Below are positions 50,690 to 60,258 of a stretch of DNA of 64,000 bases, one piece after another. Source of the stretch: Chryseobacterium cucumeris (GTDB lineage: Bacteria; Bacteroidota; Bacteroidia; Flavobacteriales; Weeksellaceae); assembly GCF_016775705.1 (NCBI RefSeq), contig NZ_CP068760.1, positions 4,216,001 to 4,280,000 of the forward strand, given 5' to 3'. How positions within the stretch are numbered: the first letter of the stretch is position 1; every line of letters starts with the position of its first letter. The translations under genes and the position numbers were made by a program. The notes under the pieces were generated by a model. That model did no database searches. It had not been told where the DNA came from and worked only from the letters and a program-made list of their open reading frames with translations.

Positions 50690-53341
50690 ATGAAACTATA
50701 CTTTAATGTAGGATATATTGTAAATGCTGGAGAAAATTTGCAGCTGGTATTTGGTGAAGACGAGAATACCGTACATGTCCATACTATGTTTTATGCGGAG
50801 AATGGTTTATGGAAATGCGAAGTAGACTATTTTTCAAAACTCATTTCTTATCATTACCGGGTGGTGAATGAAAAAGGAAATGTATTAAGAGAAGAATTTG
50901 TGGGGCATCATTTGAGTTTTCCACATAATTATAAGGAGTTTATCATTTTTGATGAATGGAATAACAAAAACTTTCCTGAGAATTATTTAAATAATAAAAT
51001 CCTTTACAATAAGCTGCACGATTTTATTCCCGAAAAAGTTACGGTTCTAAAAAAGCATACCCATCTGTTCAGAATAGAAGCCCCTATTTATAATAAGGAT
51101 TGGAGGATTGTTCTTTTCGGAAGCACACCATCACTGGGAAACTGGAGCTATGACAAAGTTATTCATCTTAATCAGACAGATTTCGGAATGTGGGAAACTT
51201 CTGTTGAAATTCCGGAGAATGAATTTATCCAGTTTAAATATTGTATTTATGATACGAAAGAAAACAGGGTTATAGATGTAGAAACGGGAGAAAACAGATT
51301 TACAGTTGCTAATCCGCTGAGTGATGTGCTGCAGGTAGTTTCCAATCATTATTTTAGATTTAAGGGATATCAGATGTATCATGATGCCGGTGTCGCAATT
51401 CCTGTATTCTCATTGAGAAGTGAAGATGGATTCGGAGTAGGGGAATTTACAGACATTAAAAAACTGGCAGATTGGACAAAAGAAACCGGTCTTGGAATTA
51501 TTCAGATTCTTCCGATCAATGATACAACAGCCAATTATTCATGGACAGATTCTTATCCATATGCAGCAGTATCTGTTTATGCGTTGCATCCACAGTATAT
51601 TTCTTTAGAAAACCTTGATTATTCTTTACCGAAAGAATTAGTTGATGACTATCTGTCTGAAAAAGAGAAATTAAACTCTTTGGATCTGATCGATTATGAA
51701 AAGATGATTGAAGGCAAATGGAAATATCTTACAGCCGTTTTCAACAAAGAAAAAGACAAAATTTACAAAGACAGAAATTTCAAGAAATTCATCAAGGATA
51801 ATGAATACTGGCTTGTTCCTTATTCTGCATTTTGTGTTTTGAGAGACAAATATAAAACACCTAATTTCAACGAGTGGAAAACTCACAAAAAATATATTGC
51901 AGGAAAGATTTCACAGTTTTTTACAACGAAGAATAAAGACTATGATATTTCAATGCTTCATGCCTGGGTACAGTATCAGTTACATATACAGCTGAAAGAT
52001 GCTGTTGATTATACCCATAACCTGGGAGTTTCGTTGAAGGGAGATCTTCCCATTGGTATTTACAGATATTCTGTAGAAGCCTGGACAGAACCGGAATTAT
52101 TCGGAATGGATTTTCAGGCTGGTGCACCACCTGATCAGTTTACTGAATTGGGACAGAACTGGGAGTTCCCGACTTATAATTGGGAAGCCATGAAAGCAGA
52201 CGATTATAAATGGTGGAAAAACAGGTTCAAAGCACTGGAACAGTATTTTGATGCCATGAGAATCGATCATATTTTGGGATTCTTCAGAATATGGAGAATG
52301 CCGGTCTCTGCTGTACAGGGAATTTTAGGATACTTTTACCCGGCTGTTCCTATTGTTTTGGATGAATTCAAGGCCTGGCAGATTCCGTTTAATTTTGACA
52401 GGTATTGTAAGCCTTTTATCAACAATAAGATCTTATGGGATTATTTTGGAGAAGAAAGCGCAAAAGCTCTTGAGTTGATGAACCGTAATGAAGATGGTAC
52501 CTATGCTTTTAAAGAAGAATTTAATACCCAGAGAAAACTCGTTGACTTCTTTAAGAAAAAATCATACGGACCTATTGAAGAGAAATTGATTTCCCTTTGT
52601 GCCAATGTTTTGTTTTTACCGGAAGAAAGAAATGGGAAGACGGTTTACCATCCCAGATTTAATGTTTACAATACAGAGTCTTATCAATACCTTCCCGAAT
52701 CGGAACAGAAAAGTATATATGACCTTTACCATGACTACTTCTTCAGAAGACAGGACCGCTTGTGGTTTGAAAAGGCCATGGAGAAACTTCCTGTTATCCT
52801 GAATGCTACCAAAATGCTGATCTGCGGTGAAGACCTGGGAATGGTTCCTGCCTGTGTACCTGTTGTAATGGACGAATTGGCCATCATAGCATTGAAAGTA
52901 CAAAGAATGCCTTCTGAAAATATTCCGTTCTATAATCCTAAGAATGCAAACTATATGAATGTAGTGACAGCTTCTTCCCATGACAGTTCAACATTGAGAC
53001 AATGGTGGAAAGAAGATCCTGTATTGACACAGAAATATTACAATCAACAGCTGATACAATACGGAAAGGCACCTGAAGATCTCAATCCTCACCTAGCTGA
53101 AATCATTATGAAGCAGCATCTGTATAATGAGGCTATGCTTGCTATTTTCCCGATGCAGGAGTTTCTGGCAACAGATGCTGAGCTTACCAATAAGAAAATG
53201 GACAACGAAAGAATCAATAATCCGGCAGTTTTTCCACATTATTGGCGCTACAGAATGCATATAAAACTTGAAGATCTGAAAGAGAAAACCTCTTTCAACA
53301 AAAAAATTGCACATTGGGTAAAAGATAGTGGAAGGGCGTAA
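50690..53341 (+). CDS. malQ: 4-alpha-glucanotransferase with two N-terminal starch-binding domains (DPE2-like GH77)
   Basis: 883 residues. The N-terminal ~230 residues hold two CBM20-like domains (MKLYFNVGYIVNAGENLQLVFG; RIVLFGSTPSLGNWSYDKVIHL with MWETSVEIP). From ~245 the GH77 barrel follows: IPVFSLRSEDGFGVGEFTDIKKLADW, IQILPINDTT, the nucleophile Asp526 in MRIDHILGFFRIW, the acid/base Glu714 in ICGEDLGMVP and Asp765 in SSHDSSTLRQWW. This layout is that of plant DPE2 and related bacterial enzymes, longer than E. coli MalQ. It transfers glucan segments between maltose or glycogen-like chains in the cytoplasm. It stands alone, flanked by terminators. Confidence 0.94.
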   Translation: MKLYFNVGYIVNAGENLQLVFGEDENTVHVHTMFYAENGLWKCEVDYFSKLISYHYRVVNEKGNVLREEFVGHHLSFPHNYKEFIIFDEWNNKNFPENYLNNKILYNKLHDFIPEKVTVLKKHTHLFRIEAPIYNKDWRIVLFGSTPSLGNWSYDKVIHLNQTDFGMWETSVEIPENEFIQFKYCIYDTKENRVIDVETGENRFTVANPLSDVLQVVSNHYFRFKGYQMYHDAGVAIPVFSLRSEDGFGVGEFTDIKKLADWTKETGLGIIQILPINDTTANYSWTDSYPYAAVSVYALHPQYISLENLDYSLPKELVDDYLSEKEKLNSLDLIDYEKMIEGKWKYLTAVFNKEKDKIYKDRNFKKFIKDNEYWLVPYSAFCVLRDKYKTPNFNEWKTHKKYIAGKISQFFTTKNKDYDISMLHAWVQYQLHIQLKDAVDYTHNLGVSLKGDLPIGIYRYSVEAWTEPELFGMDFQAGAPPDQFTELGQNWEFPTYNWEAMKADDYKWWKNRFKALEQYFDAMRIDHILGFFRIWRMPVSAVQGILGYFYPAVPIVLDEFKAWQIPFNFDRYCKPFINNKILWDYFGEESAKALELMNRNEDGTYAFKEEFNTQRKLVDFFKKKSYGPIEEKLISLCANVLFLPEERNGKTVYHPRFNVYNTESYQYLPESEQKSIYDLYHDYFFRRQDRLWFEKAMEKLPVILNATKMLICGEDLGMVPACVPVVMDELAIIALKVQRMPSENIPFYNPKNANYMNVVTASSHDSSTLRQWWKEDPVLTQKYYNQQLIQYGKAPEDLNPHLAEIIMKQHLYNEAMLAIFPMQEFLATDAELTNKKMDNERINNPAVFPHYWRYRMHIKLEDLKEKTSFNKKIAHWVKDSGRA

Positions 53342-53380
53342 ATTTTGCACCTGATTATCAGATAGTTAAAAATATTTTAA

Positions 53381-53417
53381 AAGAAGTTTAATCTTATGAT
53401 TTAACTTCTTTTTTTTA
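53381..53417 (+). terminator. Intrinsic terminator
   Basis: AAGAAGTTTAATC (53381-53393) pairs with GATTTAACTTCTT (53398-53410) with one offset, followed by T's. Confidence 0.9.
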
Positions 53418-53480
53418 TTTGTATCAAAAAGATAGAATTAAGATATTCTGCTATATATTAACCAATTAACGACTATAGAG

Positions 53481-54479
53481 ATGAAAAAAATATTTTTGGG
53501 ATTAGCTTTTGGGTTGGGCGTTTTGACGTCTGCTCAGCAATATCCGAATAATGGTTGGGATGATGACGGTTATTATCAGAATGAGGGAGGATATTACAGT
53601 GATGAAGATGACAGAAATTATTTTCCTGACGATTATTACTACAATTATCCTCAGGATTATTATCCAAATAATTATTACCAAAGCTATTATAACGACTACA
53701 GAGGAAGTATTATCAATATCGACTGGAACGGATTTTTCGTACAGAACAGATTAAGCAGATGGCAGGTAGACCAGATTATGAGATTGAATAATCTGTTTGC
53801 AAGCTTCACAGCATGGAATAATTTCTACAGATATAATCCGGACAGATGGTACTATGACAGGTTTTATGCATTGGAGAGAATTTTAGGACCAAGAGTATTT
53901 GTGGTTTTCCAGAATAACTACTACAGAGGTTCCAGCCCAATCGTATATTTCCAGAATTACAGAAGAACGTATTACGTACCGAGATATACGGTAATGCCAA
54001 GATATAGAAATATTAATATCAACGTTTACAGGGTAGACCGCTCAAGATTCCACAGAATGGATAATCCTACTTTTGATATTATCAGAAGAGGCAGCAGACC
54101 GGACAACGGTTTCAGAAACACGGGAAACAATGGAAATTCAGGAGGATTCCGTGGAAATAACGGAAATAACAATAATTCCGGTTTCAGAAATGACAATAGT
54201 GGTGGTTTCAGAAACAGTAATGGAGGCGGCTTCCGTGGAAATTCTGACAATGGAGGAAACAGAGGAAATAATGATAACGGAGGCTTCAGAAATAATAATG
54301 GTGGCGGATTTAGAGGGAAAAGTGAAGTAAGAAGAGAAGCTCCTAAAAGAGAAAACAATAGCGGCTTCAGAGGAAACAATGGAGGAGGCTTCAGACAAAG
54401 ATCTGAAAGTTCTGCACCTAGACAGGAAAACCGTGGAAATAGCGGTGGTGGTTTTAGAGGCAGTTTAGTAAAGAATTAA
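53481..54479 (+). CDS. Exported Tyr/Asp- and Gly/Asn/Arg-rich protein, low complexity
   Basis: 332 residues. Signal peptide (IFLGLAFGLGVLTSAQQ). Residues ~20-75 are rich in Tyr, Asp and Asn (DDDGYYQNEGGYYSDEDD). A more ordered part (LSRWQVDQIMRLNNLFASFTAWNNFY, DRFYALERILGPRVFVVFQ) follows. The last ~125 residues are irregular repeats around GGFRG(N)N. I do not recognise a family. The composition suggests a surface or matrix protein, or nucleic-acid or anion binding by the Gly-Arg part; this is speculation. It is flanked by terminators. Confidence 0.8.
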   Translation: MKKIFLGLAFGLGVLTSAQQYPNNGWDDDGYYQNEGGYYSDEDDRNYFPDDYYYNYPQDYYPNNYYQSYYNDYRGSIINIDWNGFFVQNRLSRWQVDQIMRLNNLFASFTAWNNFYRYNPDRWYYDRFYALERILGPRVFVVFQNNYYRGSSPIVYFQNYRRTYYVPRYTVMPRYRNININVYRVDRSRFHRMDNPTFDIIRRGSRPDNGFRNTGNNGNSGGFRGNNGNNNNSGFRNDNSGGFRNSNGGGFRGNSDNGGNRGNNDNGGFRNNNGGGFRGKSEVRREAPKRENNSGFRGNNGGGFRQRSESSAPRQENRGNSGGGFRGSLVKN

Positions 54480-54507
54480 TTTTCATATATTATATTTAAG
54501 TGGTGTG

Positions 54508-54541
54508 AAGGGCAGGTTTTTATAATCTGTCCTTTTTTTTG
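54508..54541 (+). terminator. Intrinsic terminator
   Basis: AAGGGCAG (54508-54515) pairs with CTGTCCTT (54527-54534) with one wobble pair, then T's. Confidence 0.8.
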
Positions 54542-54666
54542 TTGTTTTATTAATTTGTTTTTGTTAAAATTTAACATTATTTATGAATTTGTTAATTTAA
54601 CTTGTGTTTTAATTCATTATCAAAAAGGTATAATAACAAAATAACAATTAATTAAATTTTAAAAAG

Positions 54667-55116
54667 ATGAAAAAATTAGTTTTAGCAATAGCATTTATCG
54701 GAATGGGAAGTTTTGCAATGGCACAACAAACTACAACCCCGCAGGGCAAACAGGCAAGAGCTGCTGAAATGAAGCAGAGAATGGAGCAAAAACAACAGGA
54801 ACATTTAGACCAGATGCAAAAAGACCTTAATCTTAATGCTTCTCAGGTAGCTCAGATAAAGGTACTTCAGGATAAAAGAAAAGAGGAAATGAAGGCAGAG
54901 TTTGACAAGCATAAGGCAGACAGACAAACTAAAATGCAGGAAATGCACGCCAAAAGAGCACAAATGGATGCTGATATGAAAAAAATCCTTACTCCTGATC
55001 AATATGATAAATGGCAGGCTGACAGAAAAGCTAAAGCAGAGAAAATGAAGATGGCTATGAAAGAAAGAAGAATGATGAAAAAGCCGATGAATACAGGAAC
55101 TGCTGAAGTAAAATAA
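54667..55116 (+). CDS. Periplasmic Spy/CpxP-like helical protein
   Basis: 149 residues. Signal peptide (LVLAIAFIGMGSFAMAQ), then long charged helices: MKQRMEQKQQEHLDQMQKDLNLNASQVAQIKVLQDKRKEEMKAEF and MDADMKKILTPDQYDKWQADRKAKAEKMK. The two segments LNLNASQVAQI and ILTPDQYDKW are variants of the LTxxQ motifs of the Spy/CpxP family. It is very rich in Lys, Met and Gln. It may be a periplasmic chaperone or metal-linked stress protein. Confidence 0.8.
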   Translation: MKKLVLAIAFIGMGSFAMAQQTTTPQGKQARAAEMKQRMEQKQQEHLDQMQKDLNLNASQVAQIKVLQDKRKEEMKAEFDKHKADRQTKMQEMHAKRAQMDADMKKILTPDQYDKWQADRKAKAEKMKMAMKERRMMKKPMNTGTAEVK

Positions 55117-55149
55117 CAGTTTGTAATTTTAGTTTTTTAATGTTTTAGG

Positions 55150-55174
55150 GGTGGATGTTTTTCCATCCTTTTTG
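55150..55174 (+). terminator. Intrinsic terminator
   Basis: GGATG and CATCC form a short stem with a T-rich loop, followed by TTTTTTG. It comes after the Spy-like gene. Confidence 0.65.
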
Positions 55175-55193
55175 TATTAATTTTCTTTAAAAC

Positions 55194-55225
55194 TTTTGAT
55201 TTCGGGCTTTTATTCCCTATTTTTG
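55194..55225 (+). promoter_or_regulatory. Promoter of the ferritin gene (consensus Bacteroidota type)
   Basis: -33 TTTTG (55194-55198), a 19-base spacer, and -7 TATTTTTG (55218-55225, TAnnTTTG). It is the best promoter match in the window, 18 bases before the ATG at 55244. Confidence 0.7.
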
Positions 55226-55243
55226 ACTATAAATTTAATACGT

Positions 55244-55753
55244 ATGGTTAGCGAAAAAATTGCAAAATTAATTAACGAACAAATTGCCCACGAACAATAC
55301 GCCGCTCAATATTATCTTTCAATGTCTGCATGGTTTTCAGGAAAAGATCTTGATGGAATTGCCAACTATTTCAGAGTACAGAGCAAAGAAGAATTGATGC
55401 ATGCAGATAAAATGTTTGATTATTTGAATGATGTAGGAGGAGAAATTATCATTGGAGAAATTCCAAAACCTCCACATGAGTTCGAAAACGCCACAGATAT
55501 TTTTGAGAAAGCATTAGCGCATGAGAAAGTCGTAACTAAAAGTATTTTCAATATTGTAAAAAATGCAAACGAAGAGGGAGATTTCGCAACAACATCATTC
55601 CTGCAGTGGTTTATCAACGAACAGGTGGAAGAAGAAGCTAGTGCTTCTCAATACGTAACAAAAATCAAAATGGTATGCGATAATCCATCTGCATTATACC
55701 TTTTTGATCAGGAATTGTCACAGAGAGTATTTACTCCTGATACAACTGCTTAA
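55244..55753 (+). CDS. ftnA: Ferritin (non-heme bacterial type)
   Basis: 169 residues from ATG 55244 (MVSEKIAKLINEQIAHEQYAAQYYL). The longer frame from 55196 would read through the promoter. Four-helix ferritin features and ferroxidase ligands are seen: Glu in NEQIAHEQYAAQYYLSMSAWF, E-E-L-M-H-A-D in the second helix (Glu and His), and a late Glu in NEQVEEEASASQYVTKI. It stores iron as a 24-mer in the cytoplasm. It is monocistronic, with a terminator following. Confidence 0.95.
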   Translation: MVSEKIAKLINEQIAHEQYAAQYYLSMSAWFSGKDLDGIANYFRVQSKEELMHADKMFDYLNDVGGEIIIGEIPKPPHEFENATDIFEKALAHEKVVTKSIFNIVKNANEEGDFATTSFLQWFINEQVEEEASASQYVTKIKMVCDNPSALYLFDQELSQRVFTPDTTA

Positions 55754-55776
55754 GATTGAAAATTTTTCAAAATATA

Positions 55777-55810
55777 AACCCGTTATCCTTTAAGAATAGC
55801 GGTTTTTTTT
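55777..55810 (+). terminator. Intrinsic terminator after ferritin
   Basis: AACCCGTTAT and ATAGCGGTT pair with wobbles, followed by a long T-run. Confidence 0.75.
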
Positions 55811-55825
55811 GTTATGATAAAAGAA

Positions 55826-56050
55826 TTATTTCCTATACGGCCGCCTTTGGATTCTCACAGCAGAAATAAAAACCACCGCTCCCAATACAAAACTTAGAAA
55901 TAAAGAGTTGGCAATATTTTCAGCGGGCCCAAAATGGTGGTCATCCGGGGTAACGGGCGGGTCTAAGCAATCAACAATATTGTAAGTGACCACTGTCGTA
56001 AATAACATGATAATCAAGCTTATAAAAAAGGAGTTCAAGTATATTCTCAT
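55826..56050 (-). CDS. Small membrane protein, unknown function
   Basis: 74 residues. Two hydrophobic segments: FFISLIIMLFTTVVTYNIV and IANSLFLSFVLGAVVFISAV. A polar loop (DCLDPPVTPDDHHFGPAE) lies between and a basic tail (RIQRRPYRK) ends it. The helix-loop-helix pattern and positive ends are credible for a real protein. It is on the minus strand between ferritin and the helicase gene. I recognise no family. Confidence 0.6.
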   Translation of the reverse strand: MRIYLNSFFISLIIMLFTTVVTYNIVDCLDPPVTPDDHHFGPAENIANSLFLSFVLGAVVFISAVRIQRRPYRK

Positions 56051-56187
56051 GGTTGGTTAGTTGTAAAACAAAATATAATCAAAGACTGTATGATTGTATT
56101 CGTCTTAGAATAAAAATACTAAAACCTTTTTATATTTGAACAATTTTTGTGAAAAATTGTTACAGTAATGTTTTGTAAATCTTCAGA

Positions 56188-59100
56188 TTACAGATAAATG
56201 ATCTGAGTTTTGAGTACTTTTTTGCCCAGACGTTCAAGAATGTTTTTATATCCTTCTACCTGCGCTTCATCTTTCGCTTTGGGTTCACCGGTTTTAAAAT
56301 CTACAATTATATAACCTTCTTTACCCTTTAAAATACGGTCTGGCCTGAAAATATGGCTTTCTCCTCTTTCAGAGATCATGATATCTTTTTCGTTGATTAC
56401 TTCCCATTTTTCATCAAAAAATTCTGCATACGTTCTGACAATTTCCTGTAATGTAATCTGAATTTCATTTTTTTCCTCCAGTGTAATCTGTCCTTCCAAA
56501 GCATAACCATCCAATACCTTCGCTATATCCTTTTCCGTATTGATCTTCGATAAAAGTTCATGCACAAAAAGCCCGATTCTTACCTTTTCATTTCGTACCT
56601 GATAATTTTTAGACGGCGTAGCTATTTTGATGGATGTACTTTTTTCATTAACATTCTTCAGGTTCTGGATATTCTGGGTTTTAAAAGAAGAGCTTTTATC
56701 TTTAGAATATTTCTTCAGCATTTCAGGATTCACCGGGTAAACATCAAACTCGTCAGCCTGTTCAGGATTTTTTGTCTGAAGGAATTCCAGAAGCTCAAGA
56801 TTATTAGAGGTCTTATTTGCCTTTTGCAGATAGAAAAACAGCTGTTCAACAGGTCTGGTGGTAGCCACGTATTGCAGACATAATCTGTCGATCAGGTTTT
56901 TATAAGAATTCTTTGTGTTGAAAAACAGAATTTCATCATCATAAGCTTCCAGGTTTTTACTAAACTGATTGATGTTGACCGATTTTAAAGCTTCATTCTC
57001 GTTTGTGTCAAACCAGTTGGTAAATTCACTGTCCCGGTTTTTGTTTATCATTGGGATAAAAACAATCGGGAACTCCAGTCCTTTAGACTTGTGGATTGTC
57101 ATAATCTGGACAGCGTCGATATTTTCCGAAGCCTGAATAGTGTATGAAGAAGCTTCTTCATCCCAGTATTTCAGAAACTCTTTGGTACTGGCACCTGCGT
57201 TCTGCGTAAAGTTGAAAAGCATTTCCAGGAAGTTCAGTAAAAAGTCTGTTTCTTTATTTTCAACAGAAAATTCGTTGATATAATATTCGATAAAATTATA
57301 AAGATTGAATCTCGGAAAGTTATCCTGTTTAAGCTGCAGCGAATATTTTTGCTGGATAAACTGCAGAATTTCTTCATGCCCTTCAATATCCAGAATTTCT
57401 TTCATTCCTAAAGTGAAATCCGGCATATCAATTTTTCCGAGTGTATTCAGATGGTACATCATCATAATCAGACAATGTTTATTCTTAGGATTGAGTTCCC
57501 AGCGAAGAAATTCAATAACAGCCTTTAACGTATTGGAAAGTTCCAATGTAAGGCCTTTATCAGAAATTGTTTTAATATTGGTTTCTTCTCCTTTGTAGTT
57601 AACTTTTAAAGCTCCCAGTTTCTGAGAATAACTGAAAATATCAAAATTTCCACGGCAAAGAATGGTGATGTCAGAAAACTTGAAACCATTATCCAGACAC
57701 TCCTGGATATCTTTCCGCATCCTTTCTGAGGTATCATTGTAAAATTCTTCATTCGTAAGATTTTCGATCAGATTTACCTTTACGCGCCCATCCATTTTGG
57801 ATTTTGGATTTTGCTCAGCATCTGCCCCGAAAATATTCTGATGTTCTTCCAGCAATCCTTCAGAATGAAAACGGTACAGTTCATTGTTGAATTGTACAAT
57901 GTTTCTGGCACTTCTCCAGTTATCCTTTAATACCAGAAGATCAGCTTCTTTAGGTGAAAATTCTTTTTTGTTGATGATATCCAGCATTAGTTTGCTTTCC
58001 CCACCACGAAACCTGTAAATACTTTGCTTGGGATCGCCCACCAATGTAAATGACGTGTATTCTGTAGAAACACTGTGATCTCTCAGCGGAACAAAATTCT
58101 GCCACTGTAGTTCTGACGTATCCTGAAACTCATCAAAGAAATAATGCTGAAACTGTGAACCTACTTTTTCATAAATAAAAGCAGAAGGTTCATTTCTAAG
58201 ATTTTCATTGATCAGAATATTAAATTTAGAAAGAAGAACAAGATCATTTTCTTCTTCAATTTTCTGAAGCTCATCCTGAATATCTTTGTTTACCTTTAAA
58301 GGAAGAAGAGCAGACAAAACTTTCTCTTTCTTTTGAGTTTCAATATACAGAATGATAAGTTTCATTCGGTTGTCGAGAAGCTGATCCAGGATTTCGAAAA
58401 TTTCAGATTCTTTATGTTTCGATTTTGAAGACGCTCCCTTTCTATAATTATTGATAACAGATTCTTCCTGCGTAGTAGGGAAAGGAAAACCAGTTCTTTT
58501 CTGTTGATAAAAATCAATAACCTTTGTAAAGAATCCTCCGATTCCATTTTTACCCTGAGCAAAATCTTCAATATCAATATTTCTTGATCTGAATAATTCA
58601 ATAGAGCTCGCAGCCAGCGCTGCGGACTGTTTTTTATTGAGAACAATCTCTTTACGAAGCGTATTCTTGATATTCTCATAACTGGCATCGTCAAAGCTTT
58701 TATTGCTTTTCAGATGCTCGTAGTGAATATCCTTTACAAATTCCTTAGCCGAATCATAAAGATTTTTATTAAGATTGATCCTTTCATTGTTTTCAAGGCT
58801 GTAGTCTACATAATCCATGAAAGAATTGGAAATAGTCTCATTCTCACCAATCTGATCCAGCATCTTATCAACGGCTTCTATCAGAAACGGTTCAGCTTCA
58901 ATTTCAAGGTTAAAATTTTTAGCCAGTCCCAATTCATAGGAAAAACTTCTTACCAGCCTTGAGTTAAAACGGTCAATCGTTCCGATATTCAGTGTGGAAT
59001 AATTGTGGAGAACATAGTCCAGCATTTTTTTTGAACGCTGATGAAGGTCATCAATGGTAATTTGCAGACCCTGTTCTTCAAATGCTTTCTGGATGTTTTT

Positions 59101-59328
59101 CAGATCCGTATTCTCTGCATAATCTTTAGCTGAAAAATTTCCCAGCCACGATAAAATTCTTTCCTTCATCTCATTCGCTGCTTTATTGGTGAAAGTAAGC
59201 GCGAGAATATTCCTGATCGACTGCTGTTGATTAGGATAACGGAGACAGATCATCAGAAGCCTTTGTACCAGGGCATAGGTTTTCCCGGATCCGGCAGAAG
59301 CATTGATGACTGTGTAAGAATTTTGCAT
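56188..59328 (-). CDS. UvrD/Rep-family helicase-nuclease (RecB/AddA-like)
   Basis: 1046 residues. Helicase motif I is NASAGSGKT at 9-17, then ILALTFTNKAANEMKERI (Ia), YFFDEFQDTSELQWQNF (II), FTLVGDPKQSIYRFRGGE (III), LKDNWRS (IV) and VQIMTIHKSKGLEFPIVFIP (V). The C-terminal PDDEXK nuclease shows IFRPDRILKGKEGYIIVDFKTGEP followed by EAQVEGYKNIL, with Asp, Asp, Lys and Gln of the RecB-type site. It would process double-strand breaks with an AddB/RecC-like partner, which is not in the window. It lies alone on the minus strand. Confidence 0.94.
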   Translation of the reverse strand: MQNSYTVINASAGSGKTYALVQRLLMICLRYPNQQQSIRNILALTFTNKAANEMKERILSWLGNFSAKDYAENTDLKNIQKAFEEQGLQITIDDLHQRSKKMLDYVLHNYSTLNIGTIDRFNSRLVRSFSYELGLAKNFNLEIEAEPFLIEAVDKMLDQIGENETISNSFMDYVDYSLENNERINLNKNLYDSAKEFVKDIHYEHLKSNKSFDDASYENIKNTLRKEIVLNKKQSAALAASSIELFRSRNIDIEDFAQGKNGIGGFFTKVIDFYQQKRTGFPFPTTQEESVINNYRKGASSKSKHKESEIFEILDQLLDNRMKLIILYIETQKKEKVLSALLPLKVNKDIQDELQKIEEENDLVLLSKFNILINENLRNEPSAFIYEKVGSQFQHYFFDEFQDTSELQWQNFVPLRDHSVSTEYTSFTLVGDPKQSIYRFRGGESKLMLDIINKKEFSPKEADLLVLKDNWRSARNIVQFNNELYRFHSEGLLEEHQNIFGADAEQNPKSKMDGRVKVNLIENLTNEEFYNDTSERMRKDIQECLDNGFKFSDITILCRGNFDIFSYSQKLGALKVNYKGEETNIKTISDKGLTLELSNTLKAVIEFLRWELNPKNKHCLIMMMYHLNTLGKIDMPDFTLGMKEILDIEGHEEILQFIQQKYSLQLKQDNFPRFNLYNFIEYYINEFSVENKETDFLLNFLEMLFNFTQNAGASTKEFLKYWDEEASSYTIQASENIDAVQIMTIHKSKGLEFPIVFIPMINKNRDSEFTNWFDTNENEALKSVNINQFSKNLEAYDDEILFFNTKNSYKNLIDRLCLQYVATTRPVEQLFFYLQKANKTSNNLELLEFLQTKNPEQADEFDVYPVNPEMLKKYSKDKSSSFKTQNIQNLKNVNEKSTSIKIATPSKNYQVRNEKVRIGLFVHELLSKINTEKDIAKVLDGYALEGQITLEEKNEIQITLQEIVRTYAEFFDEKWEVINEKDIMISERGESHIFRPDRILKGKEGYIIVDFKTGEPKAKDEAQVEGYKNILERLGKKVLKTQIIYL

Positions 59329-59484
59329 TGTTAAAAGAGAATTGAGACTGCAAGTTAGCTAAAATTTAAAAGAAACTTTAACAATTTAATTACGCTATTT
59401 AACAGTTTACAAGGCAAAAATCAAAAAGAAATATTAAAACGCGTTAACTGTGGTTAAACTTATGGGATACATTAAAAATAATTT

Positions 59485-59492
59485 TAGCTTTG
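59485..59492 (+). promoter_or_regulatory. Bacteroidota -7 box (TAGCTTTG)
   Basis: TAGCTTTG fits TAnnTTTG, 18 bases before the GTG start at 59511. It would serve the three-gene paralog cluster. No clear -33. Confidence 0.5.
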
Positions 59493-59510
59493 CTTTATAA
59501 AAAATAGCCC

Positions 59511-60257
59511 GTGAAACTTAAACTATTCTTTTTCTTATCCTTTATTTTTTTTATCCATACCCATGCCCAAAGTTATATATTTGGTAAAATTATTTCCGAA
59601 AACGGTACTGAAATGCAGGATGTGAATGTTGTCAATATCAGAACTGATGAGATTGTAGTTTCCAACAGGGATGGTCATTTTATGATTTCGGGGAGGCAGG
59701 GAGATGAGCTTCGTTTTATAAAGGCTGGTTATGAACGTATCACCAAAATAGTTTCCCAGGAAAACACACAATCTCCGATGAATATAAGTATGGTTCGCCA
59801 GACTATTCAGATTCCTGAAGTGGAAGTGAAACAGGGGCTAACCGGAAACCTTAAAATTGATTCAAAACTTTATAATAAACCTCAAAAGGTTGAAAAACTG
59901 CTCAAAGATATGGATCGGTATATGGCTCAGAAATCAGATCCCAGAATACTGGCTGCAAAACCCGGGGAATTTGTACAGCCGAAAGGGCAAGGGTTTTCTA
60001 TTGGGAAAGTGAAGGACAAATGGGATGATGTAGATTTAATGAAATACATCAGAGCAAGCCTTGGTGACGATTATTTTACCAATCTTAAAATTGAGAAACC
60101 TCTGATAGAACATTTTATTTATTATGTTTTTGCAGGCGGTTTTGAAAGGAAAAAAATCCTGAAATACGGATTCTGCAGTGATGCAGACCTGAACAGGTTT
60201 CAGCGTTTTGTCCTGACAAGAATTTCATCTTATCGTGCTCCGCAAACTCAAAGATAA
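59511..60257 (+). CDS. Carboxypeptidase-like regulatory domain protein, paralog 1 of 3
   Basis: 248 residues with a GTG start (no ATG is available; the signal peptide LFFFLSFIFFIHTHAQS fixes the region). The N-terminal beta-sandwich domain (about 20-100) is YIFGKIISENGTEMQDVNVVNI with DGHFMISGRQGDELRFIKAGYERI. A conserved middle IQIPEVEVKQGLTGNLKIDSKLYN follows, then a helical end (ADLNRFQRFVLTRISSY). The next two genes encode proteins of the same design. The domain is like the pre-plug domain of TonB receptors but stands alone. It is probably periplasmic or outer-membrane-bound; function unknown. Confidence 0.82.
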   Translation: MKLKLFFFLSFIFFIHTHAQSYIFGKIISENGTEMQDVNVVNIRTDEIVVSNRDGHFMISGRQGDELRFIKAGYERITKIVSQENTQSPMNISMVRQTIQIPEVEVKQGLTGNLKIDSKLYNKPQKVEKLLKDMDRYMAQKSDPRILAAKPGEFVQPKGQGFSIGKVKDKWDDVDLMKYIRASLGDDYFTNLKIEKPLIEHFIYYVFAGGFERKKILKYGFCSDADLNRFQRFVLTRISSYRAPQTQR

Positions 60258-60258
60258 T

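Noticed and set aside
53551..54398. Long alternative-frame ORFs over the Gly/Asn-rich gene
   Set aside because: They are by-products of the low-complexity codons of the real gene; their translations are monotonous Ile/Thr or Pro/Leu strings.
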